From a virus: a DNA stretch of 46,230 nucleotides. The notes below the pieces were generated by a model. That model was not told the origin of the DNA, ran no database searches, and worked only from the letters and a program-made list of their open reading frames with translations. The stretch lies in IMG/VR virus record IMGVR_UViG_3300027712_000053, positions 1 to 46,230 of that record; one strand, written 5' to 3'. Positions 37,142 to 45,578 of the stretch are shown here, one piece after another; within the stretch, counting starts at the first letter, position 1, and every line of letters begins with the position of its first letter. Both the position numbers and the translations under genes were made by a program.

Positions 37142-37539
37142 TAGTTCCCCAGTGCGATGATCTTGTACGGAGTTCCGGCAGTGCCGGTGATCGTGACGGC
37201 TGCGGCTGTCCAGCCGGTCGCGTCGTTTGTGGCCAGGACGATTTGCCCTCGCGGCACAGTGCCAACCACAGGGGCACCGGCAACAGTCACGTCAGCGGTC
37301 GATCCCGATGTCGAAAGGTTCTCGACGTACCAGAGTTTCACCCGGCTCAACGAAGATGCCACCGGCAGCGTCGTCGCCGTTGCCCCTACGGTGCCGGTCA
37401 CGGCGTAGACCACACTGACCGCGCCGCTTGTCAAGTACCGCTCAAACGACGCTGGGTACGTCTGGCAGCTTGGAAACACCCCGTCGTCCCGCACCTGAGC
37501 CGTTAGTGCAACAGATACGCGGGCATTTGCGTTAGGCAT
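37141..37539 (-). CDS. Structural protein of the connector region (132 aa)
   Basis: A 132-residue beta-rich protein: NARVSVALTAQVRDDGVFPS, VKLWYVENLSTSGSTADVTV, RGQIVLATNDATGWTAAAV. It overlaps the connector gene by 8 nt and has GGGGGAG ahead of ATG 37539. The Ser/Thr/Val-rich composition suggests a virion decoration or Ig-like protein. No family is recognised. Confidence 0.6.
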   Translation of the reverse strand: MPNANARVSVALTAQVRDDGVFPSCQTYPASFERYLTSGAVSVVYAVTGTVGATATTLPVASSLSRVKLWYVENLSTSGSTADVTVAGAPVVGTVPRGQIVLATNDATGWTAAAVTITGTAGTPYKIIALGN

Positions 37540-38215
37540 AGCTCCCCCAAGAGAACATTGAGAGAAGTTCATCCACGCCAAAAGGAACCGACGCTGCGCT
37601 GCCGTTCATGCTCACGGCCTCTCGCTGACCGTACCAGTGAGCCGCTAGCATGAGGATGGCGTGCCTAATGGGTTTGGGCACCGATCGCCCCGAATCGCCG
37701 TATCCGGCCCACCAGCGAATCGTGACGGCTGCTCTGATCGGCCCAGTCACTGGCCAGTAGCCGTTTACGTTAGGCGTCAGCACTGCGGGCACGCTGGCTC
37801 GCTGGGCAAGGAACGTGCCGGGCTGACTTGTGATGACCGGCACGGCCTCGGTGACGGCAAGCTCTTGCAGCGTCACGTCGAGGTAGTTCACCTCAATCGA
37901 CTGCCGTCCTGCCGTAGGCGAGAACGGCGGCATTGGCAGCGGTAGCTCGATGCCGACAGGAAACGTGTCCAGCTTCATTTCCAGCCGCGTGTCTACGAAA
38001 CACCGCTCGATGCGTGTCTCGCAATACTGCCTCGCCGCCATGATGAGGCCGAGCAGATAATCGTCCTCGTCCTCAGTCTCGACGCGCACGTGTGCCTTGA
38101 GTTCCGCGAGCGAAACAGGCTCAACGATGGGCTGGACGATCCGTTGCAGCGAGCGATACCGCCGTCCAGTTTCGCCAAGATAGTAGTTGGTGAAGACTAG
38201 GTTGTTGTATTGCAT
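37532..38215 (-). CDS. Head-tail connector (HK97 gp6-like)
   Basis: A 227-residue protein of the gp6/gp15 family: PVSLAELKAHVRVETEDEDD, YLLGLIMAARQYCETRIERC, and a C-terminal PKPIRHAILMLAAHWYGQRE. Typical gp6 proteins are about 100-200 residues, and this one has a beta insert between helices (residues 75-180). It should form the ring beneath the portal. Confidence 0.82.
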   Translation of the reverse strand: MQYNNLVFTNYYLGETGRRYRSLQRIVQPIVEPVSLAELKAHVRVETEDEDDYLLGLIMAARQYCETRIERCFVDTRLEMKLDTFPVGIELPLPMPPFSPTAGRQSIEVNYLDVTLQELAVTEAVPVITSQPGTFLAQRASVPAVLTPNVNGYWPVTGPIRAAVTIRWWAGYGDSGRSVPKPIRHAILMLAAHWYGQREAVSMNGSAASVPFGVDELLSMFSWGSYA

Positions 38216-38218
38216 GAA

Positions 38219-38830
38219 CTAGCCCCATCTCGGTGACATTCGCCCGTACCAGTTCACGCCAGCCGGGCCGAGGTGAATCACAGAGAACGGCAGCACGACG
38301 GGCTGCGGAAACAAAGCCTTGAACTCCATGTCACAAGCCGATGCATCCAGAGACCACTCGGCGTACAGCGGGTTGCCAGAACCGTGCGGGTTGTACAGTT
38401 GAAAATACCCCAGCCCCACCGTGCTGTCGCTCGTCCACTGCTTGCTTTCTAAGTCTTGTTGCGTCTGTGCCGTGTGCCGAACGCACGTGTAAAGTGCCGT
38501 TGCGTCACGCAAATGAAAGTTGCAGGCGTACCGCTGAGACGGGTCAATGAGCGTGTCGGCGTCAATCAGCAGCAGCCAGTCATCCGCTCCATTATCCGCC
38601 GCCTCTTGGCCGAGCCGTACCAACGCCGACTTGTTGAACAACGCCCCGCGGTCCCTCACGGCTGCACTTACGATTGCATCCGCACCGCACTCAGCCGCTA
38701 GCGATATAGCTTCGTCGCCTGGGGCAGTGACGACAATTACTCGATCTGCGAACTCACATAATGACGGTAGGGTATGCCGTTGAAGATCGGCATACCCTAC
38801 CGAAGTTGTCACAGCAGTGATGCGAGGCAT
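38219..38830 (-). CDS. Glycosyltransferase-like enzyme inside the capsid module
   Basis: A 203-residue protein with a GT-A type nucleotide-sugar fold: RVIVVTAPGDEAISLAAECG, FNKSALVRLGQEAADN, and DDWLLLIDADTLI with the DxD motif in DAD. A late HLGPAGVNW is consistent with acceptor-side elements. It would transfer a sugar, perhaps to capsid or host surface. Its ATG overlaps the stop of the major capsid gene (TGATG), so it is translated with the capsid. It is a foreign type of gene for this position in HK97-like phages. Confidence 0.72.
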   Translation of the reverse strand: MPRITAVTTSVGYADLQRHTLPSLCEFADRVIVVTAPGDEAISLAAECGADAIVSAAVRDRGALFNKSALVRLGQEAADNGADDWLLLIDADTLIDPSQRYACNFHLRDATALYTCVRHTAQTQQDLESKQWTSDSTVGLGYFQLYNPHGSGNPLYAEWSLDASACDMEFKALFPQPVVLPFSVIHLGPAGVNWYGRMSPRWG

Positions 38831-40314
38831 CAGGCAGCCTTGGTTTGCATCGCCACGATCGCACCGACCTCGGAGGTCGAGCCAGTGCCGTGGACGGCGA
38901 TGTCAAACCGATTCACGGCGACCATGAGGGTCTGGTCGAGCTCGGCGTACCGCTCGGTGCTGGTGCGAATCGTCATGGCCTTGCGGTCGCCGTAGATGGC
39001 ACCGAGTTCAAGGTCACCGAACAGCACCTTCACCTTGCTGTTGTCGGTGCCAAGCGTCGAGTCAAGCACGTTGACCAGCACAACCGGATAGCCCATGAAA
39101 CGCAGGCCGAGTGCGTTCTGCACGTCGTTCTGGCTGTTGCCGCCCGCAAGGCCGGTGCCGCTGCCGCTGGTGAGAGCGAGCCGCTGCATCGACGCCGCGA
39201 AACCGGCGGGCGAGATGAACCACTTGGCATTCGCACGGGCGTAGAGCGGGAGAGCCGCCATCGCGGTCGTGAAGTCCGTGATGGAGAGCGTCTCGAAACT
39301 CGTCGCAGCGGCACTCTGGTACATGCCCTTGAGAGCCGTGCCGCCGTTGCCGGTCGAGACGTTACCCGCGTTGTCGTACTTCGTGGACAACGCCTTGACC
39401 ACGCCCGTGATTCCGCCGTAGGTCGCGGTGCCGTCACCGAGGAACCCAGCAAGGTCGGTGGTTTGCGCGAACGCCCGGCCGATTTCGGTCACGATGTACG
39501 ACGACAGGTCGATGATCGAGTCGGCCAAGATTTCGTTGCTGAGCCGATTCGACACGGCGAGCTTCTTGGCGACGAGGTTGACACGCGACCACGATGCGTT
39601 GGAATCGCTGATCGTATTATTTTCCGAAACCCAGTAGCCGGTCAGCCCGCCCGAACGCTTCGGAATCGAAAGCGTCTCGGCGGTCATGGTCACGCTGCGG
39701 ACGTTTGGCACAAACTGGCCGAACTGGTTGACCAGCACGATGACCTCGTCCAGCACAGGAGCCGGAAGCAGATTGCCGCCGAGCGTGTCGGTGGTGTAGC
39801 CCTGCGCCCGGTACTCGGGAGCGTTGTCGCTGATCCACCGCTTGGCCTCGGTATCACCGAACGCGGAGCGGAAGAACTGACCAGCCTTGTAGGCCCGCTC
39901 GCCAACGTCGGCACCGGGGCGGAAGCCACGAACATGCGAGACACGCGGGACAGCGAAGTTGGGCATGGACTTTTCCTCGGTGATGGTGGCCGCGTCAGCC
40001 TTGACGACGACCGGGGCAGGGGCGGGAGCGGCACGGTTCAAAACCGCACGCAGTTCGAGTTCCTTGGCAGCGATCTTGCGGAGCCGCTCGATCTGGCTCT
40101 TGAGACCCTCGGCTCGCTTGAGCAGCTCTTCCTGCTTGGCAGTCCGCTCGGCCGATGCGACTTCCGTCTCGGTCTCGACGGACTCGGCTTCGCCTTCGTC
40201 GCCCAGAACGCCCATCTCAGCCAGCACGCTGGCGAGGGTGTCGAGCAGCATCTTGACCTGCTTGCCGTCAGCGACGACATCGGCGGCGGGATCGACGGGC
40301 ATTGGGTCGGCCAT
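38830..40314 (-). CDS. HK97-fold major capsid protein with N-terminal delta (scaffold) domain
   Basis: A 494-residue protein. Residues 20-115 form a charged coiled coil (LDTLASVLAEMGVLGDEGEA, LKRAEGLKSQIERLRKIAAK) that acts as a built-in scaffold and is removed by the protease. The mature region has the HK97 pattern (YTTDTLGGNLLPAPVLDEVI, GLTGYWVSENNTISDSN, KLAVSNRLSNEILADSIIDL, ALSTKYDNAGNVSTG, LGLRFMGYPVVLVNVLDSTL). ATG 40314 has GGAGG upstream; the upstream in-frame extension is not needed. Confidence 0.92.
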   Translation of the reverse strand: MADPMPVDPAADVVADGKQVKMLLDTLASVLAEMGVLGDEGEAESVETETEVASAERTAKQEELLKRAEGLKSQIERLRKIAAKELELRAVLNRAAPAPAPVVVKADAATITEEKSMPNFAVPRVSHVRGFRPGADVGERAYKAGQFFRSAFGDTEAKRWISDNAPEYRAQGYTTDTLGGNLLPAPVLDEVIVLVNQFGQFVPNVRSVTMTAETLSIPKRSGGLTGYWVSENNTISDSNASWSRVNLVAKKLAVSNRLSNEILADSIIDLSSYIVTEIGRAFAQTTDLAGFLGDGTATYGGITGVVKALSTKYDNAGNVSTGNGGTALKGMYQSAAATSFETLSITDFTTAMAALPLYARANAKWFISPAGFAASMQRLALTSGSGTGLAGGNSQNDVQNALGLRFMGYPVVLVNVLDSTLGTDNSKVKVLFGDLELGAIYGDRKAMTIRTSTERYAELDQTLMVAVNRFDIAVHGTGSTSEVGAIVAMQTKAA

Positions 40315-40406
40315 GAGAAGAAACCTCCAAGTGATTCGTGCAAAGGCAACAACGCCTCTGCCATCGAACGTAGGAGGAAACGTCAAACCCGTCGCTGCAA
40401 TGCGTT

Positions 40407-40583
40407 CTATGTAGAACGCTTGCGGATGTCGGCGGCTCTCACGATGCAGCGGCATCGCACGCCGCACAGCTTGCACTCAAGGTAGCGAAGCTGAAATTCG
40501 CCGCGAGGCTTGCTGGTGATCGTCCTCATGCGACCCTCGCCGCACTCGCATGTATCGCCGGATCGCTTTTTAGCGTGCAGCAT
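40407..40583 (-). CDS. Small zinc-ribbon protein between protease and capsid (58 aa)
   Basis: A 58-residue basic protein with two Cys pairs: CECG after a short start, then LECKLCGVRCRC. This resembles small phage zinc-ribbon (Com-like) proteins that bind nucleic acid. ATG 40583 lies in the end of the protease gene and AAGG precedes it. The 90 bp between its stop and the capsid start hold the capsid ribosome site. Confidence 0.6.
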   Translation of the reverse strand: MLHAKKRSGDTCECGEGRMRTITSKPRGEFQLRYLECKLCGVRCRCIVRAADIRKRST

Positions 40584-41274
40584 TAGCCTTGAGCCACTCC
40601 GTGAGGTCAGCGCGTCTAGCCTTGATCTCAGCCACCCGTTGCAGCAGCTTCTCGCTGGCCTCGGCTCGCTGCTTGGCTTGCCCCGACTGCATATCAAACG
40701 ACCGCCTTGCTACGGTCAGGCCGCCATCGCCATACGCAGGGTACGTCACGGGACCAACGTCAAACAGTTCTCCCACACGAGTGATCGTGCGGATATGCCG
40801 CCCGTTCTCGTCAACGCTCCACTGCTCACCATCTCGGGCGATCGTGAACGCGAACGAACTTCCACGCACGATCCCGCCTTCGACCAGCGCGAGCAAATCC
40901 TGCCCGTAGGTCGTGGCTGGCACCGGGAACTCATATCGCAGGCCGATGTCGTCAACGCTTAGCTTGAGCGTGTCTGGATAGCGAGCCAACGGCATATTGC
41001 TGTCGTGGTTGAACAACGCCCGCGTCATCAGCGGGTTTTTGCGGCCGCGCCGCTCGGAGACGACGGCGAACGCACCTGGGTCGATTCGCTCGGTGAACTC
41101 ACCAACCGCACCGTCCAGCGAATCGACGCCAAAGCGAGCAGCGTAGCCAACGATGTAGGCGGTCTTCTCATCGCTGCCCTCGAATGCGGCGCGCCGCTCA
41201 ACACGAAGAAGCGGCATCTCCAAGCCTTCCTGCTCGACGGCCACGAACCGTCTCTCAATGTTGCTATTCTCCAT
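40570..41274 (-). CDS. Prohead protease (HK97 type)
   Basis: A 234-residue protease: VAVEQEGLEMPLLRVERRAA, YIVGYAARFGVDSLDG, FTERIDPGAFAVV, then the catalytic His in ALFNHDSNMPLAR and the catalytic Ser in RGSSFAFTI, and a charged C-terminal tail. It cleaves the capsid scaffold during maturation. I chose ATG 41274 because ACAGGAG lies upstream. The frame is open further upstream into a segment that belongs to the gene at 41345 (see findings). Confidence 0.88.
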   Translation of the reverse strand: MENSNIERRFVAVEQEGLEMPLLRVERRAAFEGSDEKTAYIVGYAARFGVDSLDGAVGEFTERIDPGAFAVVSERRGRKNPLMTRALFNHDSNMPLARYPDTLKLSVDDIGLRYEFPVPATTYGQDLLALVEGGIVRGSSFAFTIARDGEQWSVDENGRHIRTITRVGELFDVGPVTYPAYGDGGLTVARRSFDMQSGQAKQRAEASEKLLQRVAEIKARRADLTEWLKANAAR

Positions 41275-41344
41275 CGCTGCACTCCTGTCCGTGTCGGCTG
41301 CGTCCATTTGTCTGACTAGTTTTGAACTCCACGACTTCCCGGCG

Positions 41345-41575
41345 TCACCGCCCCACAACGCCCATCCCCTTCTTGTCCACCTCGTGCCGAGCAAAGTAGC
41401 TCGCCATCCGCCTCGCTGTATCTGCGCTGATAGTCTTGCCATTCGACAAATCGCGAGCGCGAGCCACGCCGACTGCTGTGCCGCCACGATTGAACTTCTT
41501 TCGCCACTCCAAGCCCTTCTTAGCTTCGGATCTCACGCCATCCGGCGGCGTGAAGTCAATCTCGTCATACGGCAT
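41345..41575 (-). CDS. Phage protein RMASYFARHEVDKKG (76 aa), probably frameshifted
   Basis: A 76-residue protein: FTPPDGVRSEAKKGLEWRKK, GGTAVGVARARDLSNGKTIS and RRMASYFARHEVDKKG. It is common in phages next to portal and protease genes. In relatives I know, this is followed by a WALWGGDxG block. Here that block (WALWGGDAGKSWSSKLVRQM) lies in another frame just downstream, so a one-base shift at a GGGG run (41366-41369) seems to have cut the reading. Function unknown. Confidence 0.6.
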   Translation of the reverse strand: MPYDEIDFTPPDGVRSEAKKGLEWRKKFNRGGTAVGVARARDLSNGKTISADTARRMASYFARHEVDKKGMGVVGR

Positions 41576-43031
41576 TTACAACAGGCTCCGGTTGAGCGTT
41601 CAAGTTCACTCCGCTGACGATGCCAACTACTTGGTCGTGCGTTAGCTGCGGGAAAGCTGCCTCGACGACGGCGACGGCACCGTCTTTAGTGAGCAGTCCT
41701 GTCGGAATGTTTGCGAGCACTTGCAGGAGCGACTGAACTTGCGAGCCGTTCAGCTGCGATTCAACAGCCTGCGTGGCCTCGCTCATTGGTGCAGTCTCGC
41801 CACCAGCGGGCGACGGAGTCAGCGACTCCTGCGCCATTTTCTCGACCGTCGTCATGTTCAGCGGGAAGTAGTGCACGTCACCGCCGTCGATGGGATTGAG
41901 GTTCTCCATCGCACGCACTTCGTTGATCGAAAAGATTCCGCGATCCAGCCCCGACGAGTAGTACGCCGACCTGGCGGCAGCATCGCCACGCAGCAAGTGC
42001 GACGTATCGAACGCCGCAAAGTAGCCAACCGGCTGCGCGATCAAATCGCGGGCGATTGCTTTTTCAAACCGTCGCAGCCAAGGGAGAATCGAGTATTGCA
42101 GGAAATCAATGCTCTGCTGCTCGATGTTGCTGTAGGTCGCTCGCGTCAGGTCTTGAATCATGTGCGGCGGAACGCGGTAAAGCCTGCATATCTCTTCGGT
42201 CTGAAAACGGCGAGCCTCCAGAAACTGACTATCCGTATTGGTTGAGCCAAGCTCGTGAGCCTTCAGCCCGCCGGTCAGCACAGCGGTCTTACTCGACTTG
42301 TCTGGCCCGCGATGAAGACGCTCCCAATTCTCTCGTAGCCGCTCCGCAGCCTCGGGAGCCATGTTGCCCTCGGTCTCAAGCACAACGCCTGGGCGCGCGC
42401 CGTTGCCGAAGTACCTCGCACCGTGCAGTTCGCAGGCACGAGCCAGCCCGATTGCCTCCTTGCCCAGGTCAATCGGGATACTGGGGTTGATACCGTCCGA
42501 TGAAAACCACGTCACGCGGAAAATCTGATCCTGCGAGTAGATCGTCTTTTGTCCGGTCGGCTCGGTGTATGTGAATCGTAGCCGACCGTTTTCGATCCGC
42601 TCGGCCTTCATCCTGCTCGGGTGCAGCGGAATCAACTCAGACACCGCACCAGCTGGGCCGGGAACAATCTCTGAGTAGCATGCACCCCACAGGCACAAAT
42701 GAATCATCGACGTCTCAAGCCACTCAAACGAAGTCTGCCACGAGTTTGGCTCAACGCTGAGAAGGTGATCCAGCCAGCCAGGGCATCGCACGCGGCTACC
42801 GTCTGGAAGCCGTTCGTAGAGGTGAAGCGGCAGGCTGGCGACCGTCTCTGAGAGCACGCGAACGCAGGCCAGCACGACCGTCGAGGTCTGCAAGGCGTTG
42901 TCGCTGGTGACTCTGACACCAGCGGAAGCGCCGCGTGAAAATCCGTAGTCGTCGTCGAGCAGCGAGCCGAAGAACCGCCGCTCGGGCGTGATGTCGTAGA
43001 TGCCGGACTTGATTTCGGATTCAAGGCTCAT
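41565..43031 (-). CDS. Portal protein (HK97 family)
   Basis: A 488-residue portal: STVVLACVRVLSETVASLPL, HLLSVEPNSWQTSFEWLETS, RFTYTEPTGQKTIYSQDQIF, RFQTEEICRLYRVPPHMIQ and a Gln-rich C-terminus. HK97-type portals are about 400-450 residues, and the last 60 residues here are an extension with a helix. It forms the dodecameric ring at the packaging vertex. ATG 43031 overlaps the TerL stop (ATGA). Confidence 0.9.
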   Translation of the reverse strand: MSLESEIKSGIYDITPERRFFGSLLDDDYGFSRGASAGVRVTSDNALQTSTVVLACVRVLSETVASLPLHLYERLPDGSRVRCPGWLDHLLSVEPNSWQTSFEWLETSMIHLCLWGACYSEIVPGPAGAVSELIPLHPSRMKAERIENGRLRFTYTEPTGQKTIYSQDQIFRVTWFSSDGINPSIPIDLGKEAIGLARACELHGARYFGNGARPGVVLETEGNMAPEAAERLRENWERLHRGPDKSSKTAVLTGGLKAHELGSTNTDSQFLEARRFQTEEICRLYRVPPHMIQDLTRATYSNIEQQSIDFLQYSILPWLRRFEKAIARDLIAQPVGYFAAFDTSHLLRGDAAARSAYYSSGLDRGIFSINEVRAMENLNPIDGGDVHYFPLNMTTVEKMAQESLTPSPAGGETAPMSEATQAVESQLNGSQVQSLLQVLANIPTGLLTKDGAVAVVEAAFPQLTHDQVVGIVSGVNLNAQPEPVVNAV

Positions 43032-44674
43032 AGGAGAATGATCTGCGGTTCTGGTGCTGGCGGTTTCTGTTCTTCACCGATCCAAGCACCGATCGCCATG
43101 ACCAGTGCGATGATGCCGTCCACTCGCTCGCCACTGTTTTGCTTCGGCTTGAGCGGTCGTATTAATCCCTCTGCGTTCTGCCTCACTGCGACGTTGTTGC
43201 TTTGCCAATCCAGCACCGGCGACTGATGACGAATCTTGCCGTTTGCCAGCATCGACTCTAGCTGACGACCCGGAGCGTTCATTCCGGCGAACCCCTGCGG
43301 GTATCGCTTGACCGGGATGCCCAAGCCGTCGAGTTGATTGCTCAAGTGCGTTGCGTTGTACGGGTCAACCGCCACCATCCGCACTTGATACTTCTGGCAG
43401 AACTCCTCCACGTCACGCTTAATGAAGTCGTAGTCGGTCACGTTGCCAGGCGTGGCGACAATATGACCCTCACGGACAAATTGTGAATAGGCAAAGCGAT
43501 CTCGTCGCTCACGATCCTCCATCATGTCGGCCGGTATGTAGAACTTTGCCAGCACGTCAACGCCGCCATCAGCGACTGGAAACACAGCAACCATCGCAGA
43601 CGTATCTTGCGACCACGCCAAGTCGAGGCCCACCCAGCACGGCTTGCCGTCAAGCGGCTCGGTCGGTGGCAGCGAGCAGGCAGACCACAACTCTGGCTTG
43701 AGCCAGCGGGTGTCCTGTTGCGTCCAGACATTGAGACGGTATCGCAAAAATGCGTTCAGCTTGCTGGTTGAGTTTGCCGCCTCTTTTGCTTCTGCGGCAA
43801 AGTCATCCTCGTTGATCGTGATTCCGAACGAAGGGTTTGCTTTCTTCCAAGTCTGTGGCGACTTCCAATCGTCCGCCAACGTCGCACAGCGTATGTAAGA
43901 AAAAAACGTCGGATCAACTGTCCAATCTGCGGCAACACGCTCGGCGTATTGCCTTTGCTCGTAGCAGATGGAGTTTCGGTCGTAGCCAGCCGTCGTGATT
44001 GAGCACAGCAATGGCTGGTCTCTTGCGGCACCGCCATACCGCAAAGCGTCAAACAGACGCCGATCCCTCTGAGCGTGCAACTCGTCAAATAGCAGCCCGT
44101 GGATATTCAAGCCCTCCGCGCGAAACCCATCGGCGGATAGCACGCGGTAAACACTCGCGGTGGACAAATACGTGATCGTCTTCCGCGACTCAATCACCTC
44201 AAGTCGCTTCGCCAAGTGCGGACTCTGTCGCACGCACTCAGCAGCCTCTCGGTAGCAGATAGACGCCTGAGCACGGTCGGCAGCGCACGAATAAACCTCG
44301 CTTCCACGCTCGCCGTCTGCCACCAGGAGATACAACCCGATTCCAGACAGCAGTGTAGATTTGCCGTGATGTCTTGGCCCTCGCAGCTACCACGCTGCGA
44401 GGGCCAAGACACCGTTTTTTTTGGGCACCTCGATGTACGCCAGGCGATACCGTCGCAGGTCGTCCTTGACTCGAAGCCACCCAAACAACTCCTCGACAAT
44501 ATCCACCTTCTGCCACTCAAGGAGCTTAAACGGCTGGCCCGCCCACTTGCCCTTGCTGTGATGCAAGAACGTCTCAAAGAACCGCACGGGCCTCGCCGCC
44601 GCCTCTTTGTCGAAGTAGTAGTCAAGCCCCTGGGCGACTGCGTCCGCTTTTGACAAACGCTTCAAACGGGTCAT
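43028..44674 (-). CDS. terL: Terminase large subunit, interrupted at Walker A by a 48-bp hairpin
   Basis: The packaging ATPase-nuclease. Two same-frame segments match one protein: 44387-44674 (95 residues, ending in front of the P-loop) and 43028-44335 (435 residues). After exact removal of 48 nt the reading is IEVPKKNGKSTLLSGIGLY, a normal Walker A (KKNGKST), giving 532 residues. Walker B is GLLFDELHAQ; the nuclease acidic residues are VGLDLAWSQD, MVAVDPYNAT and ERVDGIIA. As read normally the chain stops at a TAG inside the insert, and the second segment lacks a Walker A. The gene overlaps TerS by 53 nt and the portal by 4 nt. It is either a broken gene or one read through by a special mechanism. 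Confidence 0.85.
44366..44413 (-). other. 48-bp insert with an 18-bp perfect hairpin and amber codon in terL
   Basis: On the minus strand the insert starts at a GGT (Gly) codon directly after AAC and ends before a GGC (Gly) codon. It contains TGTCTTGGCCCTCGCAGC, a 6-nt loop GTGGTA and the exact reverse complement of the arm. Its length is a multiple of three, and TAG stands in the ninth of 16 codons, at the top of the stem. ACGG occurs at both borders. Removing it gives a normal P-loop. Confidence 0.85.
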
Positions 44675-45116
44675 CTTCTGCCTTTTGTGACAGCTTGACT
44701 TGGGAACGGCTTGACGGCGTCAAGCCAAACTGTGTCTCAATTCGCAGCATATCTCTTGCAGCCGCGAACATCTGCGTTGAGTATGGCGAGACTTGCAAGT
44801 ACGGAGTTCCGTTCTGCGTTGTCATCTGCATGACGTCGCCGTGCTCGTCGACCAGCCGCTTGTTTCGCACGAAGGTTTCGTAGAGCACGCAGTACCGCAT
44901 CCACGCGCCGCGATCCGCGCGAGTCCACACGCCCATATCTCGAAGAACCGGAACGGTTTCGGTCCATTTCGCCAGAGCGTCGCCTGAGAGAATCGGATCT
45001 GGCTCGCCGTCATCGCCAGGCGGTTGCGGCTCGTTCTTGTTCAGGGGCCGACAGCCGGGATTGCCGCGCAGAACCTTAAGTTTTGTTGGCTGGGGAGCGC
45101 GTCCGCGTTTGCCCAT
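44622..45116 (-). CDS. terS: Terminase small subunit (P27 family)
   Basis: A 164-residue protein: KRGRAPQPTKLKVLRGNPGC, LNKNEPQPP and ALAKWTETVPVLRDMGVWTR, then a helical RYCVLYETFVRNKRLVDEHG and GLTPSSRSQVKL. This is the P27-type DNA-recognition subunit. It finds the packaging site, probably in the preceding gap. ATG 45116 follows GGCGAGGG. The last 53 nt overlap terL. Confidence 0.88.
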   Translation of the reverse strand: MGKRGRAPQPTKLKVLRGNPGCRPLNKNEPQPPGDDGEPDPILSGDALAKWTETVPVLRDMGVWTRADRGAWMRYCVLYETFVRNKRLVDEHGDVMQMTTQNGTPYLQVSPYSTQMFAAARDMLRIETQFGLTPSSRSQVKLSQKAEDDPFEAFVKSGRSRPGA

Positions 45117-45245
45117 TTAAAAAACCCTCGCCTTCACCCCTCGGGGGTCAAAAAAACGCAGGCACGCTCGCTGTGGGTAAGCTAGGGGTTTATGTTCGCG
45201 GGTCGGTCATGATTTTGACCCCCCCCTCCCCACAGGGAGTGTTCG
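45117..45245. other. Intergenic packaging-site candidate (cos-like)
   Basis: No gene is seen in these 129 bp. GGGGGTCAAAA (45142-45152) and TTTTGACCCCC (45212-45222) are perfect 11-bp inverted repeats 60 bp apart, next to a G-rich strand (minus GTGGGGAGGGGGGGGTC). The place between HNH and TerS is where many HK97-like phages have cos. A weak hairpin (CCCCTCGGGG) lies near the TerS start. Confidence 0.45.
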
Positions 45246-45578
45246 TCAACGTCTGCTCCTCGTCTCGGCCTCTGTCTTGCGTCCGTGACACGCCACGCAC
45301 AAGCATTGCCCACCTGTCAAGTCGTAGCGAGAACGCCCGTCCTCGCAGTGGTCAGTGCCCACGACAACCGGGCTAATGTGGTCAGCGTGTGCTTCACGCT
45401 TGCTGCCGCAGACCCTCCCGCACGCTCTACATTGCCACGCATCGCGGTTCAACACCGCGACCCGCCACGCCTTGTGCTTCGCATCGCAGTAGCCTCGCTC
45501 CGCTGCTGACGGGCGTCGGTCAATCCGCTTCGCTCGCGGACGACGTTGCACCGTGAACATCGGCACCTTGTTGGGCAT
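45246..45578 (-). CDS. HNH endonuclease
   Basis: A 110-residue HNH nuclease: CRACGRVCGS and the HNH core HADHISPVVVG, with a closing GGQCLCVACHGRKTEAE that supplies the second zinc pair and the last H. HNH nucleases next to TerS/TerL are needed for packaging-end cleavage in cos phages. Its position at the front of the packaging genes fits. Confidence 0.9.
   Translation of the reverse strand: MPNKVPMFTVQRRPRAKRIDRRPSAAERGYCDAKHKAWRVAVLNRDAWQCRACGRVCGSKREAHADHISPVVVGTDHCEDGRSRYDLTGGQCLCVACHGRKTEAETRSRR

Noticed and set aside
38845-40485. A 546-codon open frame on the plus strand opposite the capsid gene
   Set aside because: It is the antisense shadow of a GC-rich capsid gene; no motif, no ribosome site, and the minus frame is a clear HK97 capsid.
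44411-44424. A -1 frameshift at the A8 run before the terL hairpin (it contains A AAA AAC)
   Set aside because: The -1 frame leads into a basic, non-terminase sequence; terL continues in the zero frame after the 48-nt insert.
45212-45232. The C8/G8 run as a sequencing error inside a gene
   Set aside because: It lies in a gap without coding signals, so a length error would not break a gene; its size could still be uncertain.
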